The position numbers and the translations under genes were made by a program. Positions 35,870-48,094 of a stretch of 64,000 nucleotides of DNA are shown in pieces; position 1 is the first letter of the stretch; every line of letters starts with the position of its first letter. Source of the stretch: Lasioglossum baleicum. Taxonomy: Eukaryota; Arthropoda; Insecta; Hymenoptera; Halictidae. The stretch lies in the NCBI RefSeq assembly GCF_051020765.1, contig NC_134935.1:7069579-7133578 (forward strand). Reading direction: 5' to 3'. Below the pieces are notes generated by a model that saw nothing but the letters and a program-made list of their open reading frames with translations, searched no databases and was not told the DNA's origin.

Positions 35870-36658
35870 TTTTGATCTGATACGGTGATTCGTTCATGAA
35901 TTACACGGAGCAATAATAAATGATTGGAACACGTGTAAGAACGATTGCATGTGTATTTTATTTATGCACAGCAATGAGTATTTATAGCTGACAAAAAAAA
36001 GGATGAGTAGAATTGAACATAGAGATGTAGAGAGGAAATAAAATGTTGCTTCTGGTCTGATACGATAATAGGTTCATGAGCTACATGGAGAAATAAAAAA
36101 TGACAGTGTAAGATTATAATTATATGTGTAAGCATGTGTACTTTATTTATGCACAGCAGTGAGTATTTATAGCTGAAAAAAAAGATCAGTAGAATTGAAC
36201 ATAGAGAGTACACTTTGTTTATCGAAATCCTTGATGTGAGAAATAAAATGCTGTCTTTTGGTCTGATACGACAATAGGTTCATGAGTTACATGGAGAAAT
36301 AAAAAATGATAGTGTAAAAACGATGGCATGTGTACTTTATTTATACACAGAAATGAGTATTTATAGCTGACAAAAATAAAAAGGATCAGTAGAATTGAAC
36401 AAAGAGTACACTTTGTTTATCGAAATCCTTGATGTGGGAAATAAAATGCTGCTTTTGGTCTGATACGATAATACGTTCACGAGTTACATGGAGAAATAAA
36501 AAATGATAGGAACACGTGTAAGAACGACAACACGTGTACTGTATTTATGTGCAGCAGTGAGATTTCATAGTTCGGAAAAGTTTTCAAGAAAGAAAGGTCA
36601 TGCAGTGTACATCTGATCCCCATCAAAACTCTTATTGTACGAAATAAAATGTTATTCA
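35870..36658. repeat. Tandem repeat, four units of 185-204 bp
   Basis: The phrase GCATGTGTACTTTATTTATG, or close variants, occurs at 35947, 36132, 36326 and 36530. Each is followed by CAGCAGTGAGTATTTATAGC and later by GGTCTGATACGA, GTTACATGGAGAAATAAAAA and GAAATAAAATG. Unit lengths are 185, 194 and 204 bases; the later units carry an extra segment with ACACTTTGTTTATCGAAATC that the first lacks. The short minus-strand frames repeating HLCTVLFYSS-like peptides are by-products. Confidence 0.92.
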
Positions 36659-39172
36659 ACTGCATTTTCTTGAGACGTGTCTATGGATGTTTTGGAACGT
36701 CGGTGTATTTCTCGTCTGTCGAAAACCAGACCATAACTAACGAAAGTAGAACAAACTCGAATGTGGTCGCGATACTAAAATGTTGGACAATAACGGTGCC
36801 CCTTCTGGTATTTCTAGGTTTATGGCACGCCTGTTCGCCGCCGAGAGTTAAGAGAATTTCGAAGAAAAGGAAGTCGGAGTTGGCTGAAACGTTTTCGAAA
36901 ACAGCGGATCTAGCGGGTGACGTAACTCCGGCTAGCAACTATGCTAACAAGTCACTCCACACTGGCTGGTCAACTTTGCATCCAGTTCAACAGTCGAGCT
37001 CTCCCGATTTCCCTCGGAGTTATCAATAAGGAATTACCCTTATCGGGGATTCTGTCTTGGGCAAACCGAACAAGGGAACCGAGGGTCAAGCCTAAATAAT
37101 CTCGGTAATCTCGTTTCTCTCCCTCGCATTGCCTTTCCACAAGCTCGATCCTTGACCCTAATCCCGCCGACTGGTTCAAAATTACGATATTTGCGTGTTT
37201 ATCGATTCGCAGTGGGAGTAGATACGAGTTCGAGTAGTTCGGATCAACGATATACGGCACCGATCCCTCTATTATCGCTAACCTCTTGAGAATCGTTCTC
37301 CTACGCAGAGAGGACAGTTGAAAATCGGGTAAAAAGAACAGCTCGTCGGAAGGAATTTTTTCCTTTGGTGAAAAATTACCAAATTTGAGGCCTTTTTTCA
37401 CCCCCTTAACACGAATGCCAGCAGCTATAAAAAAGTACGTGTCAAATATTTTTTTGATTTCTATATCATACTAAAATTTCGTTACAGTTGGGTAACCTCC
37501 CGTGTTAAGTATTTGGAAAGTTAGACGAACTAAAATAGTATGTTCTAATCAGAAACGTTGAAATTAAACTGAGGGTTCTCGCGCAAACTTATTTTCCTCG
37601 ACAACAATTAGTCGACAAAACAAACCAGAACCGTCTGCTGACTATCCATAACGTAACTCCAACCGTGATCATTTAAGAGAGGTAACATAATCTGCAGACC
37701 ATAGCGGTTGAACCCAAACGATTCAGCGAGTATGATAAATCTGCACAGCACTCGGCAGCCTGGCGAGAAAACTTGACACCGATTTTGTTATCCGGTTGCA
37801 AAGAAGCGCGAAAGCTGGCTACGATAAAACGAGCGGTGAGCAGCGAGCGGCTAAAGAAGTTAATCCCATAGTCTCGAACAACGAGCCGCTTAACCACCTC
37901 GCGATCGCCGCACTGCTAACCACCTGACGCGCTTCGAATTACACAGGAAAACTTCGCAAGAAAGGTGTTGTTTGCACGGTTGGTTAACGGGTCGCCTATC
38001 GAAAATGTGCGACCCCCTTCGGAAACTAGTGTCGACTAGTCTTAATTATCCTTTTTGATCGTTCCGGCGCTTCGTGTCGTCGCTATTACGAAGCGTCCTA
38101 TCAGAGCCAAGGGATTTCTGCTTGCTCCAGATTGCCACGGCTTTATCAAACTTCGCGAACTTCGCGCGGTACGATGAACAAAATGGATTACCTTGGGTTT
38201 CGGTTCTGGCAACCGACAATGTTGCACCGATGGAGGATGAAGCTCCCTCCGACTCGCGTGCGCTGGTGTTTTCTAGGCTCAACGTGATTGTCTCCGATGA
38301 GCTGTCATACAGACGTGCCAGTCTTCCGCGAATATTATCTAAAATTGCAGATTTCCGTGCAAATCTGAGCTTTTCACCGGGTTCACAGCATTCATTGCGC
38401 CACGCGAGATAAATCATTCCACACAAGTTTTAACGCGAGCTCTCACCTTTCATCGAATCTTTGAATTCATCAAAGTCGGGATTTCTGTACACTCTTACAA
38501 ATCCTAGCGGGCGAAACCGAGAAACTTGAAGTCGCTAAAATAAATCTAAAATACTCAAACTGACCTCCTGAATTTCATATATTTTTTCACAATTATTTAG
38601 TGCGACATCTGTGAATTATTGACAAGACCAGAACAGTCAGGCTGACGGATGGATAGCCAGTTTCAGGCGTCGGTCGTTCGCATAGCACTCGACCGGTCAG
38701 AATTAGGTAAAACCTGGTCTGAGACACGTCTGGCTTGGTAACCTCGGAAAAGATTATCTTGCTCGAGTTATCCGGAGCCCATTCCGTCCCTTCTATTAAC
38801 GTTTTAATTACAGTAGTCCAGAACTGGTTGTACTTGAACGGTTTACTCGGGAAGTATATAATTCATGGCGAAGGCACTGCGATCCTCCTTAAGACTCTTT
38901 GCCCGAGGGTCTTCCGTTTCCACCAGAAATCGGATTACCAGCGGATTAAATCCGCCTCCGACCACCTTGGAGTTACGTCTCTTTCGGGGAAAAAGGGAAA
39001 AGAAGGTCGGCAACTTGCTAACAAAACGTTGACTTCTGGATAGCAGTTCGCTGCACCGAACGAAACTTTATCGTCCGACGACCAGACATCGAGCGCATGG
39101 GGACGGTCATATGGGTTCTTCACGTTTGCAAAATAACGCGGCGAATTTCGATCCGTTCAGTGGTTCCGTTTG
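36659..39172. other. Gene-free segment
   Basis: Two non-repeat frames of 126 codons (36649-37029, plus) and 143 codons (36970-37401, minus) overlap slightly; neither matches a family I recognise, and neither has an obvious start context. CpG-rich DNA continues to 39.1 kb. A weak similarity to the window's left edge (CACCCCC, AGTACGTG) lies near 37.39 kb. Confidence 0.35.
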
Positions 39173-39304
39173 AACGGTTCGAAAGTTACGAGTGTCCAAA
39201 GTTGAGCGATTTTCAGTGCTTTTGACACATAAGAGCGCCGCCATGTGCACTTTCTTGAAATTCGTCTACAAAAAATTGAAAATTGCATAAACATCCGCAG
39301 TCTA
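39173..39304 (+). mobile_element. Family B arm followed by a family A right end
   Basis: 39173-39245 matches the 7.1-kb palindrome's left arm (GAAAGTTACGAGTG, GTTGAGCGATTTTCAGTG, TTTTGACACATAAGAGCGCC). At 39283-39304, TTGCATAAACATCCGCAGTC then TA matches the family A right end. The left end and second arm are missing. The same order (family B sequence then family A end) is seen at 7.1-7.3 kb, which supports the two belonging to one type of element. Confidence 0.65.
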
Positions 39305-42089
39305 ATAGTAACAGTACGATGAAGTTTAGAGTGGATCATAGTGTCGATCAGTATCGCCAGATGAGTTTTTGTAATTTCAACAATTTTAAAAAAGAGAACA
39401 CCAAATTCTAGCCAGAATTAAGATGGCCCAACAAAGAGCGGCTCGCGCACGCTCGGTTCCTTTTCAATCGGCGATCCTCAAAGAGGGATCAGTTGTTCGG
39501 CTTTTTCCACGAGGAAACGCAGAGTCGATTAAGTTCTGACACGGCGACAATCTCCCTTCCACGAACGACTCTCTCTCACGCTACTGTAATTATGGTCCTG
39601 TCGAGTTTACCCCTGTCTCTCCGGTGAACGAGGGAATGCTCGATTGGATTCCCTCCTCGAGATGTCGTGTTGATTACTCACGAAAAGGTCGTGCGCGACG
39701 CATGAGAGTCCCTTTGCTCGAACTTGAATTTTGTGTATGTTCTAATCTCGTAACTAACCACTGACTTTAATGCAAAACAAAAATTGTACACATCTGTTTG
39801 ATACATTAATAATAACGTGACAACATTCTCGAACTCTCCCAACGTGGTCACCGCTTTGTACCTCACTAATCCATTTCTCCCGAGCACGAGATCATGCTAG
39901 TCCCGGCGATCTGGAAGCGCAAAGAATTATATTAAATCCCTCGTAGATTAACTGGAGAAGCGAATTCACAGATGCTCGTATCAGATCGAGTTCTGTAATC
40001 CGAAGGAAAGATAGAAAGCTCGAACGAGATCGGTACGTATTAATATTGTTTAAAAGTTGGTCCCGAGCGGAGTATCAGAGAATAAGCTGTACCCGGCTCC
40101 AATAATGTCTTCTATCTTTGTTAGCTCTTACACAGACGCAAACAGGATTAATGGTCGCCGCGATATCGATATAACCCGGGGAAGAAAATCGGTCCGATCA
40201 CCGACTCCGCGGAACAATCCGAATGAAAGAGGAGAAAAGGAAATAAAATCTCTTCGGTTTCTTTTCTTTCGTTCCCGTCGAGCGAGCCGCACGATAGCGT
40301 AATGGCAGACTTCCTGGTTCCCTAATGGCTGAACGTACCGGGAGGCTAGGGCCTAGAGCCGGCTACAATATCCTATACGCGATAATCGAGCTGATATAAG
40401 GCCGCCTGCTTCCGACCATGCAGGAAAACACTTGGATGTTAGGCACACCTGCCAGGTGCACCATGCTCTCCTTTCTCTCTCTCTCTTTGTCTCTCTTTGA
40501 CTCACTCTCTCTCTGTCTCACTCTGTTTCGGCCTGTTCGATCGGGACGGCACTCGGTTGGCGTGTTCCCCGGTAATATTGGGTAATTTCGCGTAATTTCG
40601 TGCTTCCTACGTCTAGTCGCGGTATTTCACTCGCGATCCGCGTTTGTCATACGTCTCGCGTGACGTTTCACCTTGATAAACGACCATTCCGACGTCATTA
40701 TTTTCGACGGCCCGCCACCTGTCACCGGTTATCTTCACATTTTCGCGAGCACGATCCCGGAACGTTCCGTATCGTTTCGCTTCGCTCGGTGTGGTCCACC
40801 GGTTAACTTCGTAATGCCCGGCGCCGCGCGGCGTGCCTGTGAAGTAGGTGACCAACGCGAAATATTCCGCTCCCTATGACAATGAAAAATGGAACCACCG
40901 ACCAGCCGAAAAAATGTTCAGCATTCTGCAATGATTCCGCCAACTTTGCGAGGAAACTGGAATAATACGCTGTGTGCTTGTTGTGTATGTAGAACATCTC
41001 CAATTTCAGAATGTTTTGAGAAATACTGTTCTACATATAGTGCTTAGGTGTGTGTCTCATAATTTTAAGATACAAAGCTGATCCTCAGGTTACTATCGCA
41101 ACAATTTTCGCAATTCTTTGTCAACAATCGCAATTTTTTGTTAAATCGATGTGTCTGTCGTGCACTGTTCGTCGATAGCAGAGAAACATCAAAAATAGAA
41201 AAGAAATAACTCAAGTTTCATTGAAAGAAGACATTTCTCCATTTTAAACAAACCGAGTATATTTGGAATATTCTTCCTGGTTTTATTTCAAGCTTGAACC
41301 TTCTCCTTTTAAAATCCATTGTTAAAAATTTTTTTACGAACGGAACCAACGCAGATCGGAAGATTCGAGTCTCGCCTTTAAAAGGACTCCTGGATGTGTT
41401 TCGTAACTATGGGCGTATTTAAGTGCCAGCGTATGTCTTGTAAATATGTAGTTTCGTCGCGGGGAGTGCTAATCTAAAGCGAGTATTGGCTGGCACGAGT
41501 AGGGGGTGCCGGTATCGCGAGCAGGGCAATAACAAATCCCTTTGTGCGTGAGAAATCGCGTTACGAAGGTCGCGCGACCGAATAAAAAGCGGCGAGCGAC
41601 ACGCGCGCGACAATATGCACGAACGCGGAGAAATCCAATCAGTCCGGCCACGCTTTGTTTCATGACGCCACGCCGCACCGTATTTTCCACCATGCCGACG
41701 AACTGTGCCGCGTGTCGCTACACTTCCTACCGAAATACCCTCTATCGCGAACAAAATGGACGGTCCCTCGGGTACACTGCGAAAACGAAAACTCGATTTG
41801 CACCGATCACCGGAACGTCCACCCGCGATTCCTCCGCGATCGAGCCCGTCCGCTCGCTGCCCGCACCGAGACGACCCAAGTGTACGCGCGCAATTACTTT
41901 TCAGGCAGTTCGACAAAATCTAAATGTCGCCGGCAAAACTGCTCGATTCAATTCCCGTGCCAGAGTACGTCCGGAGCTAGCTTCTCGCGGGGACACCGAA
42001 ACCAATATCCAATTTTGAGAGAGACACGTCGCCGCAGTGCTCCACGATCGTAAAGTAGCTGGACAAAATTCGTACCTCCTTTAACAATG
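39305..42089. other. Gene-free CpG-rich segment
   Basis: Includes a CT-rich low-complexity patch (40466-40527). Frames of 132, 158 and 165 codons overlap each other at 41.4-42.05 kb on both strands and none matches a known family. The block from 40.05 to 40.9 kb is CpG-rich and could be regulatory, without specific evidence. Confidence 0.4.
40466..40527. repeat. CT-rich low-complexity patch
   Basis: Imperfect CT repeats broken by TTTG and ACT. A simple-sequence tract with no other visible signal. Confidence 0.8.
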
Positions 42090-42300
42090 GACGAGTATCT
42101 CGTTTCCACGATTTCGAAGCAACGAAATGGACGAGATATCTCGTCACTATGATTTCGTCGTATCTTTATTATTGATGTGACGTGTTTTATTTGAGAATTT
42201 GACACGAGTAATCGATTTTTAAGACGTGTCATCTTGGTGGAAGTTGCTTAAAAATGATAAATATTAAGTACTCCATATTTTACACAATTCAGAGGGTTCA
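42090..42300 (+). repeat. Dispersed repeat family C-related, copy at 42 kb
   Basis: Shares with 48.1-48.3 kb, in order, GGACGAGATATCTCG, TTCCACGATTTCGAAG or TTCCACGATGTCGAAG, TTATTATTGATGTGA-like, GATAAATATTAA and ACTCCATATTTTAC-like phrases. The ACGAGATATCTCGT core is palindromic. Both copies are diverged and have no coding sense. Confidence 0.6.
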
Positions 42301-42603
42301 TTGTAATAGATGTAGATCTATAATAATATACGAAAATACAACTCGGAAAAAAATCTCATCCAACTACAGAATTTGCAGTTTGTAAAAAAAATGGCAAAAA
42401 ATTATGTTATACAACCATGCACAAGAAACTGTATAATTAAAGAAGTCAGTGTTCATACGAGCAATGGATTCATCAGGCAATGGTTCATCAGAGAAACTTC
42501 TTTTTACTCTTGTCTAGGAACTAACTCGGATATAATATAACAAAAAGGTTTTACCCAAAAAATAGTGCGCTCTAACAATACTTCTTGAATTATTCGTTCC
42601 AGT

Positions 42604-42711
42604 CAGAGTTGGTCAGAAATTTTATTTAAATAAAAATGTCGGACAAAGTGGGTTTTTTCCAAGTTTTTTTATTCCAAATTTTTATTTAAATAAAATTTTT
42701 GCCCAGCTCTG
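42604..42711. mobile_element. hAT MITE, 108 bp, perfect 8-bp target duplication
   Basis: The left end CAGAGTTGGTCAGAAATTTT and the right end read inverted, CAGAGCTGGGCAAAAATTTT, are followed in both arms by ATTTAAATAAAAAT. Identical octamers GTTCCAGT flank it (42596-42603 and 42712-42719). CAGAGYTGGGCA ends with 8-bp duplications are typical of hAT elements. The interior is only about 35 bases. This is a different family from the TAGACTGCGG and CAGGCRTGGG elements. Confidence 0.95.
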
Positions 42712-42719
42712 GTTCCAGT

Positions 42720-44887
42720 GGATGGATAATGTAAAACACGTTTAAAGAGTAATGTATTTTATGTTGTGATTTTTAATTATTCGAAATGCGTGGAATACTA
42801 CGGTCTAGCGACAGCTCGAAATAACAAAGTGCACATAATTAATCTAACTCTGTTTACACAAAGCATGGGATAATAGTGTGCCGCTGGCAACGCGTGTGCC
42901 GAATATGTATAGCAATCTCTGTGTCACGAAATGGAATATTAATTGTGATATGAATCGATACAATCTGATACATCTCGATTAAAAATCAGAGAAGCCAGGA
43001 ATGAAAGAGACAAGAAGTACGGTAGAACGTTTATAAAACAGTATCGACAATATTCTCAAGCTTGGCAGTATGTGCGGTTACATTGTTCGCAAGCATCCGA
43101 GCCAAGTGTGTGCAAGGCTTAACACGTAATCCTTTGAGTAGCAAATTAGATGTGCCACGAACTTGCAGCAGCTGGTGGATCAGTTGCTGCCGGAAACTTT
43201 AAACGAATTCTCCGGGCTGATGTTTAATTTATTTCTCACCACCTATCCGGCTTCTCCCGGAAAAGCCACTGGCACCACGACCGCTTATAAAAGAGCACGA
43301 GCCACGGATCCGCCGAAGAATGTATAACTATTCGATGGATAACGCTTAGCCGGCGCGATCCTGGCCTTCGGACGAACTCGCCGAGGATCGAAGGAGGGAA
43401 AAGCAAACTTGTGTTCCACTCGCTTCGAAAAGCGAAACTTTTCCCACGGATGCGCTCTGAATCGTAAAATGCCCGGAAGTATCGCGCTGCTTAAAAGATT
43501 CATAAGATTTCGCGCCTGTAGTTGCTTTCGTTACGAACTGCATTATGGGCACTCACTGCGTCGACGATCTGCATGCGTGCAATTGTATTAGAAGAATGAT
43601 ATTGTCATACGGGACGGTGGAATTGAAAAGTTTCGAAAATTTATCGAATTCGAACGACCCCAGCAGAAATTCCAACGTTGAACAATTTTTACTGACAATT
43701 TTAGAATGGAAGGTCTAGAATTAGAGCTAGCGACATAACGAGTTCTGTTAAGGGTGTAGACTCGTTTTTCCGGGGTGCAAGGGTGCGGGATGCACCTTCC
43801 CATTTCTCGATAATGCAAAGATGGGGTTTTTCAGTAGTCAAAAGCACTAAATAAAAGATAATCTGGCAAGACAATGTTTCCAACAAAAGTTAATCGATAC
43901 TCAGTCATCTATAAATCCCAATAAAAATATTTCACGAAACTTTTCTTCTTTTAATAAAAAAATATGATCATGTTAATTTTTTAAATCGTCACTAACTATT
44001 TTTTATTACATATTGTGGTAGCTGATGTCAAAACGAATCCAATGACCTACTTAACTCTACGGCTTTGAGTCTTAAAATAATGCTAGAATAATTTTGTCCA
44101 GCTAGATTCGCGATCGGCACCACTGTGTGCGACGTTAAATCGACATTCTGGGTTAATCGGTCGGCGGAAAAGCATAGTCAACAGCCTCTTTTCTTAGGAG
44201 CAGCCAGACAGTTGCGCACCGTTGCGGAGAGAACTCGCGGCGGCTTGGGTATGGCGCGGTTAATTGCGCATTTCACGTGGACTTTTCACAGCAGGAAAAA
44301 TATCCTGCGGCACACCGCAGCTCGGCGAAAAACGGTAAAGGGCACGGGGTACAGTTTTTGCCGGACCTGAACTTCGAAAAGCACACGGAGCTCACCTACG
44401 ATGCCGCAGGAAAGGAGAAACTCGTTTTACAGGAACGCCAGGCATTAACGGACAGCGCGAAGTAAAATTCTTTCAAACAGCTTGGTCGTGACACGACGAA
44501 AACGGAGACTGTGTACCGGGTTATACCACGCTGTCCACCTCTTAGGGGCGTAAACCTTCCGCACAGCGAGAGATGTGGCATCTTTCGAGCTATGTTCCAC
44601 CCCTTTGCGACGCAATTGCGCCATGAAGGGGCGCGTACGCTGTCGCAAATTAGAACGCACGCGGCAAATGAAACTTTTGACGTCGGCCGCCCGAATTATC
44701 TTTACCAGCGGAGCGGCAGTTGTGATAATTAGAAAACTCGGTCTCTCCTAGAATGGCACGCTGTTTGATCGATAGCCATTTGAATTAAACGATTTCAATG
44801 CTGTGCATTTTTCCTATAAATATTATTTCGACTCCATTTTGCGCTTGAGTATACGTCCACTTTCGAGATTTCGCCGTTTTGATTATA
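42720..44887. other. Gene-free segment
   Basis: No gene recognised. CpG-rich at 43.2-43.5 and 44.1-44.7 kb. Around 43.99-44.10 kb a stretch resembles 49.32-49.43 kb (family D: AGCTGATGTCAAAACGAA against AGCTGACGTCGAGACGAA). Confidence 0.4.
43990..44105 (+). repeat. Dispersed repeat family D, copy 1
   Basis: Aligned in direct orientation with 49315-49432. Shared phrases are TAGCTGATGTCAAAACGAA or TAGCTGACGTCGAGACGAA, CAATGACCT or CAATAACCT, TTGAGTC or TTGAGCC, and AAAATAATTTT. Origin unknown. Confidence 0.55.
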
Positions 44888-45463
44888 AGGGTTATCCAAA
44901 ATAGACTATAGGAAGTTTTTTTTAAAAATAAAAACATAACATTTTTAATTTTATTGGTTTTTAAAAAATTTAATTATCAGGTATCATCTATGACAATTAT
45001 GTGTGAAAGACGATATCGGTCAAATGACCACCACGACCACGTTACCAAACATCAATTCGAAGAAATGCTCAGAACGACGTGGAATTGATGTTGATGGGTC
45101 ATTAGCAACACTTTCACGACCAGCAGCAATGTTTTCATTCGAACGAGCTGTCTGCCAGACTTTGGTTTATCATGAACAGATCCAGTTTCATCAAATTTTT
45201 ATAACCAAATTTCGAATTGTTTGCTTCGATGGACAATTATGTATGCCGAAAAAAATCACGTGATTTACGATGGGTATTTTTTATTGAACACTGATTTGCA
45301 AAATAAATTCTAATAACTTTAACACGCTCCTCAATCGTATACGACTCCATTGTTAAAATTGTCTATCATTGTAGGTTAGAAATACAAGTAAATGACGAGA
45401 AACAAACATGGCGTTTAACAAATATTCTCATTCAACATCCTGAAGGTACTTTTGGATAACCCA
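44888..45463 (-). mobile_element. Deleted Tc1-like transposon, ~576 bp
   Basis: GGGTTATCCAAAA at the left and, read inverted, GGGTTATCCAAAA at the right form 13-bp terminal repeats. The left end is preceded by TATAA; the right is followed by ATTA, so a TA duplication is plausible but the exact end base is uncertain. The interior encodes, on the minus strand, the DNA-binding half of a Tc1/mariner-type transposase. The catalytic half is missing. Confidence 0.75.
45015..45260 (-). pseudogene. Tc1-like transposase N-terminal remnant
   Basis: Minus-strand reading gives NCPSKQTIRNLV, then after a frameshift KFDETGSVHDKPKSGR, then after another shift SNENIAAGRESVANDPSTS followed by IPRRS. These are the ordered motifs of the helix-turn-helix part of a common insect transposase family: a CPS-x-x-TI-R helix, FE-x-TGSV, and ENI-x-x-V-x-x-SV-x-x-x-P-x-x-SI-x-RRS. 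At least two frame changes and no catalytic DDE region. The matching C-terminal type appears at 63.4-63.65 kb, but 18 kb away and also broken. Confidence 0.8.
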
Positions 45464-46170
45464 TTACTAATTCTTTGTCATAGGACGTCGATTAAATTGC
45501 ATTGTTTTTCTGAGCCTTTCGAATTTACATGACTTTTTTCTGGTAAATACGTAAATCCTGGACTCTGAAGCTCGATTAATGCAATTCAACTTTTTTGAAA
45601 TTGAGGCATGCGGCATTTTTCCTTGCAACCACAGATTTCCGCTTGGTGGTATGGCAGAAACTCCAACACAAACGTCCAAACAACACAATCGAGGACCTCA
45701 GTCCATGGTTTCCTTCCTGTCGATCATCTTTGGCTCGCATAATGTCACTCCCGTTGTTAGAACCGCACTCACGCATAACGGGTGGCACTTTTGTTAGTCG
45801 AAGCCCTGGACTGACGTCTAGTGGCGGGACACGCGGCAGATGTTGTGTTGCTATGTCGTTACGAAATGCCCCGGCTGATTAATCGAGAACGACGAGGACC
45901 CTTTGCGTCCGTAACTGTCGGCTGCAATCGGTTCTACACGTTCGTTTGTCGCAGACGCGATACTCCGGTCGTTGCGCTGATAATAAATTAAGCAAATGCT
46001 GTGATATTTCGGCGTGACAACTTTACGGAGCCTGTCGAATCCGCCGGGGAATTCATCAGCAACGTATCAGAGCCTCGAGCAACGAATGAAACGTTCGTTC
46101 GCACTAGAAAACACCACTTTGTAAACAGATTGGGAATAATTTAGAACATCGCATTATATAAAACTAGTAG
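45464..46170. other. Gene-free segment
   Basis: Several overlapping short frames on both strands between 45.47 and 45.88 kb; none recognised. CpG-rich in 45.8-46.1 kb. It ends with ACTAGTAG at 46163-46170, repeated at 46664-46671. Confidence 0.4.
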
Positions 46171-46663
46171 GCTGCTCTTTACTCTACCGGACTCAAAATT
46201 TGTGCCTTTCTCCTACGAATTATGATGTATTTGGTATGTAATCCAGTAAATTTGTACTCGGCGCGGATGCAGATCGAAGTTTCGAACCTCTAGGATCAAT
46301 AATTGAGGAGCTATGATCGCTTAAAGTTGAGCAATCTGCAGTGTTTTTGACGGGTAAGGGCGCCACCATATTGGTTTGTGGTGACGGTCACACGCCGCTT
46401 ACCGAGTTGATTAGGATTAGATCGAGGGAGGGGTGGCAAGGTAAGCGGTTCGCGATGGTCAACACAAACCAATATGGCGGCGCCCTTACCTGTCAAAAAT
46501 GCTCAACTTTAAGCGATCATAACTCCTCAACTATTGATCCTAGAAGATCGAAATTCGATCTACAGGTTCTCCGGGGACAAATCTACTGGATAACATACCA
46601 AATACATCATAATTCGTAGGATAATGTTACTAATTTTGAGTCCGATAAAGTATAGTTTACCCA
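46171..46663. mobile_element. Long-TIR foldback element, 493 bp, 8-bp flanking repeats
   Basis: Arms of about 190 bp (46171-46382 and 46471-46663, inverted) share GGACTCAAAATT, ACGAATTATGATGTATTTGG, TAGGATCAATA, GATCGCTTAAAGTTGAGC and AAGGGCGCC then CATATTGG. Identical octamers ACTAGTAG lie outside both ends (46163-46170 and 46664-46671). The outermost 15 bases of the arms are diverged, so the exact end is set by the octamers. The loop is about 90 bases and CpG-rich. No coding capacity. Part of the arm is related to the palindrome at 7.1 kb and to 39.2 kb. Confidence 0.88.
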
Positions 46664-48094
46664 ACTAGTAGCTCTAAAACTCCGGTGAGGATCTTTTTGC
46701 TGTTTTAGAATTTTCCATGGTCGTGTCATCGAACATAATACTAAACCTACCATTGTCAAATGACCAAGCACCTTTATCACAATTTATTAAAATTTTTAGA
46801 TGTTCCTGGTGGAAAATGATTGAATAAATTACACCATTCGAGCACACATTATAATAAAATCGTGCGATATTTAAATAACACACGTCAGGTGTATTTGCTG
46901 CTTGGTAGGTTCAGTGTTAAGAATACGAATCACTAATTTGTTGTGTCGCGATAATTTAACAGTAAACGTAGTTTCAAGAAAGTCGGTAAACATTGGAAAT
47001 ATTGGCATTCCATTGGATCGCGGGACACAACGGGGACACCGAGGTATCGAAGCATAACAAAAGCCCTAGAAACGATGACGCAATTTTTCTTTGTGCCGAG
47101 GACACGAAACACAGAGGAAACAATTTGCGGCTCGTCGATACGTTTCATATCTGGCAAGCCAGATGCGTTCCGCAAACAGCGTTCTATCCTGATGAATTTT
47201 AATTTACATCGGGCAATCTCAGTTGCGGGCAAATATGTTTGCAATCTGCTGTGACGATAACAGGTTGCAAAAGAATTATTCATGATTCGTGCTGAATGCA
47301 CGAGACTTACGACAACAAATAGTTTATTAATTGGAACAACGTAGGTGTAGATCGTTGCAAAGGGATATACATATCTAGGTTTGATCTGACGAGTATTGCG
47401 ATCTCGCTTGTGCAGTCATTATTACGAGCAAATATAGTTCAACGCTGTTTATAAATTGTTTCCTCGCAGTGTTGTCTTTCCATATCGCTGGCACAAAATA
47501 TTCGATCAAGTTGGTAAATCTGATCGTTGGAAGAATTGTTAAAGTGTTTATTAAAACCGAAAATATTGTTGAATATACCGTGTCAGACAATAGGAACTAT
47601 GAAATACCTCGGTATCTATTGGTTGTATCAAAATAAAAGAACCTTTGAAAGTTCAAAGATACCAAGATACCAAGTTATATTTGCATCACTTTTGCATTAT
47701 ACGTTTAAGGTTCACTTGAAACTTGAAAGCATTGAAAATTAAACAAGACTTGTACATTCCATTGTATTCTAGTCTAGAAAATCGATATTCTAATAATGAA
47801 AAGAATTTTTTCATCGTATCGCAAACGCGTAACAGCGCTAATTCCTTTGAGCGGAACCGAACGATTTCATGAAAAATATTGACGGGGGAGGAAAAGTCAG
47901 CATGCAGCGTGCAACAGAAGAATGCAACAGGAATTGCATTGCTGGAAGATCGAGATACACAAAGGGCGACCTCTTTTTCGAGGAGGATTGCGCCGGCTAT
48001 ACCGAAAAAATTCATGGCATTGTCTTTCCAGGATAATAATAATATTACATTTAATTTGAAATAATTGTACTGTTAGCTTGTTTGTTGATTTCAC

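Noticed and set aside
36970..37401. 143-codon minus-strand frame overlapping a 126-codon plus-strand frame
   Set aside because: Neither product shows a known motif; the two overlap on opposite strands and cannot easily both be real.
46993..47202. RNase H-like FHWIAGHNGD motif
   Set aside because: It recalls the W-x-x-GH-x-G motif of retroelement RNase H, but nothing upstream or downstream in the frame continues the domain (no GNE-x-AD), so I treat it as chance.
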